From contig CALAWP010000070.1 of assembly GCA_937895345.1 (NCBI GenBank), positions 1 through 8,234 of the forward strand: a stretch of DNA of 8,234 nt, written 5' to 3'. Made by a program: the position numbers and the translations under genes. The notes beneath the pieces are model-generated. The model was not told where the DNA came from and searched no databases. It saw only the letters and a program-made list of their open reading frames with translations. The DNA comes from an uncultured Paenibacillus sp. (lineage in GTDB: Bacteria > Bacillota > Bacilli > Paenibacillales > Paenibacillaceae). Below, in pieces: positions 4,856-8,234 of the stretch. Every line of letters starts with the position of its first letter. Within the stretch, counting starts at the first letter, position 1.

Positions 4856-7351
4856 GTGAAGAAGGAGAGTGCATTCGGGGCTCCCGCAATAAAGCGGGCG
4901 GTAACGGGAAACGGGACTTGGCGCAACGGCAAGGCATGGAGATCGCTTGCGGGATTGGCGGGCATGCTGGCGGCCAAGCGATGGACGTTTCTGTTGGTCG
5001 GAATCGGATTTTTGCTTGGACGAGCCGTTATTCTGGAGACGCTGATGCCGTTTGCGGCCGCGTACTTCACGGTCATCTACTTTATGCGCAAAGATTTGTT
5101 CGCCTGGACGGCGCTGTCGCTGGCTGCGGGCAGCTTGACGGCGGCGGAGCCGGCTACGCTGTGGATCGCCATTGAAATCGCCGTGTTGTTCTTGCTGCTG
5201 AAAGGTTTGGAAACGTACGAGAAAGCGGAGCTGTCGACGGCGCCGATTCTGGTGTTTACGGCAACCTTGCTCGTCGGCATGTTCGAAGTGTTTATCGGGG
5301 ATACGCTCAGCTGGTACAACTTTATGATGGCCGTTGTGGAGGCGGCGCTGGCATTTGTGCTGACGCTGGTGTTCATTCATGCGATTCCGGTGCTCACGAT
5401 GACCAAAAAGTCGGCGGCGCTGAAGCACGAAGAAATCATTTGCGTCATGATCTTGCTGGCTTCCGTTATGACGGGGGCGGTCGGCTGGATCGTCTACGGC
5501 ATGTCGGCGGAGCATGTCATGTCCCGCTACATGATCTTGCTGTTTGCGATGGCCGGCGGTGCGCCGCTCGGCGCTTCCGTAGGCGTCGTGGCCGGATTGA
5601 TTCTCAGCCTGGCTGATTTCAGCGCCGTCGTCCAAATGAGCATGCTCGCCTTTGCCGGCTTGCTGGCGGGCTTGCTGCGGGACGGCGGGAAGATGGCCGC
5701 CTCGTTCGGCTTGCTGCTCGGCACTTCGATTCTGTCCATCTATATCGGCAGCCAGGCCGATGTGATGAGCTCCACCTGGGAGTCGGTCGCCGCCGCCGTG
5801 CTGCTTCTGCTGACGCCCAAGGGCGTGATCCGGACGATCGCCACTTACGTTCCGGGCACGAACGAGCACGCCAAGTCGCAGCATGAATACGCGAAGCGGG
5901 TGCGGGAGGTGACGGCGGAGCGCGTCGTCCAGTTTTCCGAAGTATTCCGCCAGCTGTCGCGCAGCTTCGGACCGCTCGGCGGCCTTGACGCTTCCGAGCC
6001 GAAGAAGGAGAGCGAGATCGGCCATTTCATGAGCGCCGCGGCGGAGCGCAGCTGCGCGCAGTGCCACCGGCAGAACGTATGCTGGGAAAACAAATATTTT
6101 CAGACGCATCAGATGATGACCGATATGATGACGAGGGTGGAGGAAAATCGCATTCCTTCTCCCAAGGAATATCCGCGTACATGGACGTCCCATTGCATCA
6201 AGGCCAATGAAGTGATGACGGTGATGCGCCATCAGTACGAGCTGTACCACCATAATATGCAGTGGAAAAAACAAATATGCGACTCCCGCCAGCTGGTGGC
6301 CGAGCAGCTGCTGGGCGTGTCGCAGGTGATGGACGACTTGTCCAAGGAAATCCGGCGGGAAGGCCAAACGCTCCATCTGCAGGAGGAGCAAATCCGGGAG
6401 GCGGTGGAAGGACTCGGCTTATCGATTCAAGGCGTCGATATCGTCAATTTGGAGGAGGGCAACGTCGAAATCGAAGTGTACCATACGTTTGATAAGGGAT
6501 TCGACGAATGCCGCAAAATTATCGCCCCGCTGCTCAGCGATATTTTGGGGGAGCATATTGCGGTGAAGGCGGAGGCGCCGCCCGCCGCAAACGGCGAGCC
6601 GACCAAAGTCGTCTTCGGCTCGGCGAAGCAATACGAGGTCGAGACCGGCGTGGCCGGCGCGGCGAAGGGCGGCGACCTGCTGTCGGGAGACAGCTTCAGC
6701 CTGCTTGAGCTGGGCAACGGCAAATTTGCGGTCGCCATCAGCGACGGCATGGGCAACGGCGAGCGCGCGCGCCAGGAGAGCAGCGCCGCGCTGTCGATTC
6801 TGCAGCAGCTGCTGCAATCCGGCATCGACGAGAAGCTGGCCGTCAAATCGGTCAATTCCGTGCTGCTGCTCCGCTCGGCGGAGGAGATGTACGCTACGGT
6901 CGACCTGGCGATCGTCGATTTGTATACGGCGCATACGACGTTTCTGAAGATCGGCTCGACGCCGAGCTTCATTAAGCGGGGTAGGGAGGTCATTCCGATT
7001 ACCGCCAACAATTTGCCGATCGGCATCATTCAGGATATTGACGTCGACTTCGTCTCGATGCAGCTTCAGCCGGGCGATACGCTCGTCATGATGAGCGACG
7101 GCATCTACGACGCGCCGGGTCATGCGGTGAACAAGGAGCTCTGGATGAAGCGGATCATCGGCGAGCTGAAGACGGACGATCCGCAGGAGATGGCGGACGC
7201 GCTGCTGGAAACGGTCGTGCGCTATCACGAAGGGGCGATCGTCGACGACATGACGGTGCTCGTCACGCGCATCGACAAGCATATGCCGGAGTGGGCGTCG
7301 TTCCGCTGGCCGGGCGTCGGCCGCATGGAGCGGCCGCGGACGGTGAGCTGA
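4856..7351 (+). CDS. spoIIE: Stage II sporulation protein E, PP2C-type phosphatase
   Basis: An 831-residue membrane phosphatase, close to the B. subtilis length (about 827). Residues about 40-320 hold the ten-helix membrane region, starting near LLVGIGFLLGRAVILE. A central domain (about 330-590) carries cysteines C400, C403, C409 and C447 in ERSCAQCHRQNVCW and SHC. The C-terminal PP2C domain has the metal-binding aspartates: D612 in SGDSFS, D630 in ISDGMGNG, D748 in MMSDGIYD, and D797/D798 in VDDMTV. SpoIIE sits at the polar septum with FtsZ and dephosphorylates SpoIIAA, releasing sigma-F in the forespore. At the place of the regulatory Val697 of B. subtilis there appears to be Ile699 (GSTPSF context, aligned from memory). 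The start is GTG 4856; GGTGGTG at 4842-4848, seven bases before it, is one base off the ideal GGAGGTG. The gene reads intact. I see no terminator directly after it. Confidence 0.98.
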   Translation: MKKESAFGAPAIKRAVTGNGTWRNGKAWRSLAGLAGMLAAKRWTFLLVGIGFLLGRAVILETLMPFAAAYFTVIYFMRKDLFAWTALSLAAGSLTAAEPATLWIAIEIAVLFLLLKGLETYEKAELSTAPILVFTATLLVGMFEVFIGDTLSWYNFMMAVVEAALAFVLTLVFIHAIPVLTMTKKSAALKHEEIICVMILLASVMTGAVGWIVYGMSAEHVMSRYMILLFAMAGGAPLGASVGVVAGLILSLADFSAVVQMSMLAFAGLLAGLLRDGGKMAASFGLLLGTSILSIYIGSQADVMSSTWESVAAAVLLLLTPKGVIRTIATYVPGTNEHAKSQHEYAKRVREVTAERVVQFSEVFRQLSRSFGPLGGLDASEPKKESEIGHFMSAAAERSCAQCHRQNVCWENKYFQTHQMMTDMMTRVEENRIPSPKEYPRTWTSHCIKANEVMTVMRHQYELYHHNMQWKKQICDSRQLVAEQLLGVSQVMDDLSKEIRREGQTLHLQEEQIREAVEGLGLSIQGVDIVNLEEGNVEIEVYHTFDKGFDECRKIIAPLLSDILGEHIAVKAEAPPAANGEPTKVVFGSAKQYEVETGVAGAAKGGDLLSGDSFSLLELGNGKFAVAISDGMGNGERARQESSAALSILQQLLQSGIDEKLAVKSVNSVLLLRSAEEMYATVDLAIVDLYTAHTTFLKIGSTPSFIKRGREVIPITANNLPIGIIQDIDVDFVSMQLQPGDTLVMMSDGIYDAPGHAVNKELWMKRIIGELKTDDPQEMADALLETVVRYHEGAIVDDMTVLVTRIDKHMPEWASFRWPGVGRMERPRTVS

Positions 7352-7366
7352 CCGGGCGGGATATGC

Positions 7367-7937
7367 CTATATATGAAATAACCAGCCAAAGCGATGGCAA
7401 CCGCAATGATCATCACGAGGACGCCGCCGGCTTCGGTCATCGTATAATACAAGTCGGCCGGCTCCGGTTCTCGAATCCAGAGTCGGTAGAACGACAATTG
7501 AAACAGGAAGGTGTGAAACTTCTCGTATTTGAAATTGGCACCATCCCAGGAGCATGACGGCCGGCGATAAGAGAAGAAAGGCGGGCCCGCGCGTGCTGCG
7601 GTATTCGGAATAGGCGGCGGCAACCAGCGTTGCAGGCGGATAGGTTTTTTCGCCAATGGAATAATTCCGGCCTTCGATCGTGACCAGGCGCTTTTGTCCG
7701 TCGCTTTGCACGCGGACGAGAGGGCCTGTTTTGCTGCCATAATAGGCGGTTTGCCCTTCTGCGCGCTGCAGTTTATATTCGTCCTGTCCGAAGTAAAAAA
7801 CGGATTCGTTGAAGCAGGGCTTCGACCCTATCGCCGCCGCTGCGTAACGTGCGTAGACGTGCGTAGACGAGCAAGACGCAAGCTAGGAACGGGAAGCTCG
7901 GCGTCTTCGCCTTCCGGACCCACGATGTAACGGACAT
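7367..7937 (-). pseudogene. Frameshifted membrane protein gene, DUF6199-like
   Basis: The minus strand from ATG at 7937-7935, with an AAAGGA-type RBS near 7950, reads MSVTSWVRKAKTPSFPFLAC and a hydrophobic segment, then loses frame at a 10-bp tandem duplication (7849-7868). Removing one copy joins it to a 100-residue stretch with VFYFGQDEYKLQRAEGQTAY, YYGSKTGPLVRVQSDGQKR and TRGPAFLLLSPAVMLLGW. A second slip near 7532-7534 (one T too many) then leads to KYEKFHTFLFQLSFYRLWI and EPEPADLYYTMTEAGGVLV plus a last membrane helix. The repaired product is about 180 residues: signal or first helix, outer domain of about 80, helix, cytoplasmic loop, helix. The EP-x-DLY plus GG-helix ending resembles DUF6199 proteins as I remember them. 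The last frame reads on, antisense to the spoIIE end, to a stop at 7225, so the original stop is also unclear. Sequencing error is unlikely for a 10-bp duplication. Confidence 0.72.
7849..7868. repeat. Perfect 10-bp tandem duplication
   Basis: GTGCGTAGAC occurs twice without a gap (7849-7858 and 7859-7868). Ten bases are not a multiple of three, and the duplication lies exactly where the reading frame of the minus-strand membrane protein changes. It fits replication slippage. Confidence 0.95.
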
Positions 7938-7998
7938 GTGCGCTCATCCTTTCTTTCATGCTGCTTCCGTTGTTTCGAAAATCGTGATTTTGGTGCGT

Positions 7999-8070
7999 TT
8001 AACCATCTTCAGGTTCGTAGTAGATTTTGTGGCGATCAGCGTGCTTGGGGTATCCGTAAGAAATAATTCG
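7999..8070 (-). pseudogene. Short coding-like remnant, C-terminal fragment of an unknown protein
   Basis: On the minus strand 23 codons read RIISYGYPKHADRHKIYYEP then EDG and stop (TAA). The composition is protein-like, with no low-complexity bias. A stop codon lies immediately upstream, inside the repeat region, so no start is available. I do not recognise the family. The next minus-strand ATG (8006) overlaps this stop and opens a 16-codon frame ending at 7956, which could be part of the same decayed locus. Confidence 0.3.
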
Positions 8071-8221
8071 CTAATGGTCATAGGAGATGCTTAGAGAGCT
8101 AAATATGCAGAAGTTACATTCTAATGGACACCAGCGCGCCTTAGAGGAACATTTGGGCGTTCGAACCGGTATTTTTCAGCTCTAAGCTGCACTCATGACC
8201 GTTACATTTGCTGACTTCTGC
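8071..8221. repeat. Degenerate intergenic repeat with 50-bp period
   Basis: CTAATGG-x-CA occurs at 8071-8080 and 8121-8130, and CTTAGAG at 8090-8096 and 8140-8146: two copies spaced exactly 50 bp apart, diverged between the conserved cores. CTCTAAG at 8180-8186 is the inverse of the second core, inside the small palindrome CAGCT-CTA-AGCTG (8177-8189). GCAGAAGT (8107-8114) is inverted as ACTTCTGC (8214-8221), and GTTACATT occurs at 8113-8120 and 8201-8208. The array probably continues past the window edge. No coding frame was found here. Confidence 0.55.
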
Positions 8222-8234
8222 TCTGGAGCCTCTA

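Noticed and set aside
4781..6391. Open frame of 536 codons on the minus strand across spoIIE
   Set aside because: It is His/Arg/Gln-rich without any motif and lies opposite the conserved SpoIIE coding frame, which explains the lack of stops.
7301..7560. Intrinsic terminator for spoIIE
   Set aside because: I found no GC stem followed by a T-run on the plus strand after the stop codon.
8071..8234. CRISPR array
   Set aside because: Only short cores recur and the rest of each unit has drifted; there are no constant repeats with unique spacers and no cas genes in the window.

Overview
This window comes from a spore-forming Firmicute. High-GC codon choice combined with a full Bacillus-type sporulation and division cluster points to the Paenibacillaceae (Paenibacillus, Cohnella or a close relative). 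That placement is inferred from gene order and protein character; no search was run.

Layout: 1-112 is a very GC-rich stretch, probably the tail of an upstream gene plus the ribosome binding site (RBS) of mazG. On the + strand follow mazG/yabN (113-1645), a structured gap, hup for HU (1826-2098), and rqcP/yabO (2102-2386) with a clear terminator at 2400-2427. Next comes a tightly coupled group: yabP (2539-2826), yabQ (2823-3440) and divIC (3440-3739), with start and stop codons overlapping at both joints. yabR (S1 domain) at 3872-4357 has its own sigma-A-like promoter and ends in a terminator at 4383-4410. About 370 bp with no convincing gene then leads to spoIIE (4856-7351). The spoIIE promoter has a consensus -10, a near-consensus -35 and a 21-bp spacer, with Spo0A-box-like heptamers around it; this matches the known architecture of Spo0A-activated sigma-A promoters.

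The genes join housekeeping and sporulation roles: nucleotide pool cleaning (MazG), chromosome compaction (HU), rescue of stalled ribosomal subunits (RqcP), spore cortex and coat assembly (YabP, YabQ), septum formation (DivIC), RNA binding (YabR) and sigma-F activation at the polar septum (SpoIIE). divIC must be made in growing cells yet sits behind two sporulation genes. An AT-rich patch inside yabQ holds a candidate internal promoter that could resolve this.

Downstream of spoIIE the character changes. The minus strand carries a decayed membrane protein gene (about 7367-7937) resembling the DUF6199 type. Two lesions break it: a perfect 10-bp tandem duplication and a one-base frame change; undoing both restores one continuous protein of about 180 residues. 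Beyond it are a short coding-like remnant (7999-8070) and a degenerate repeat with 50-bp spacing running to the window edge. I see no new multi-gene system; the accessory end after spoIIE is the least ordinary part.
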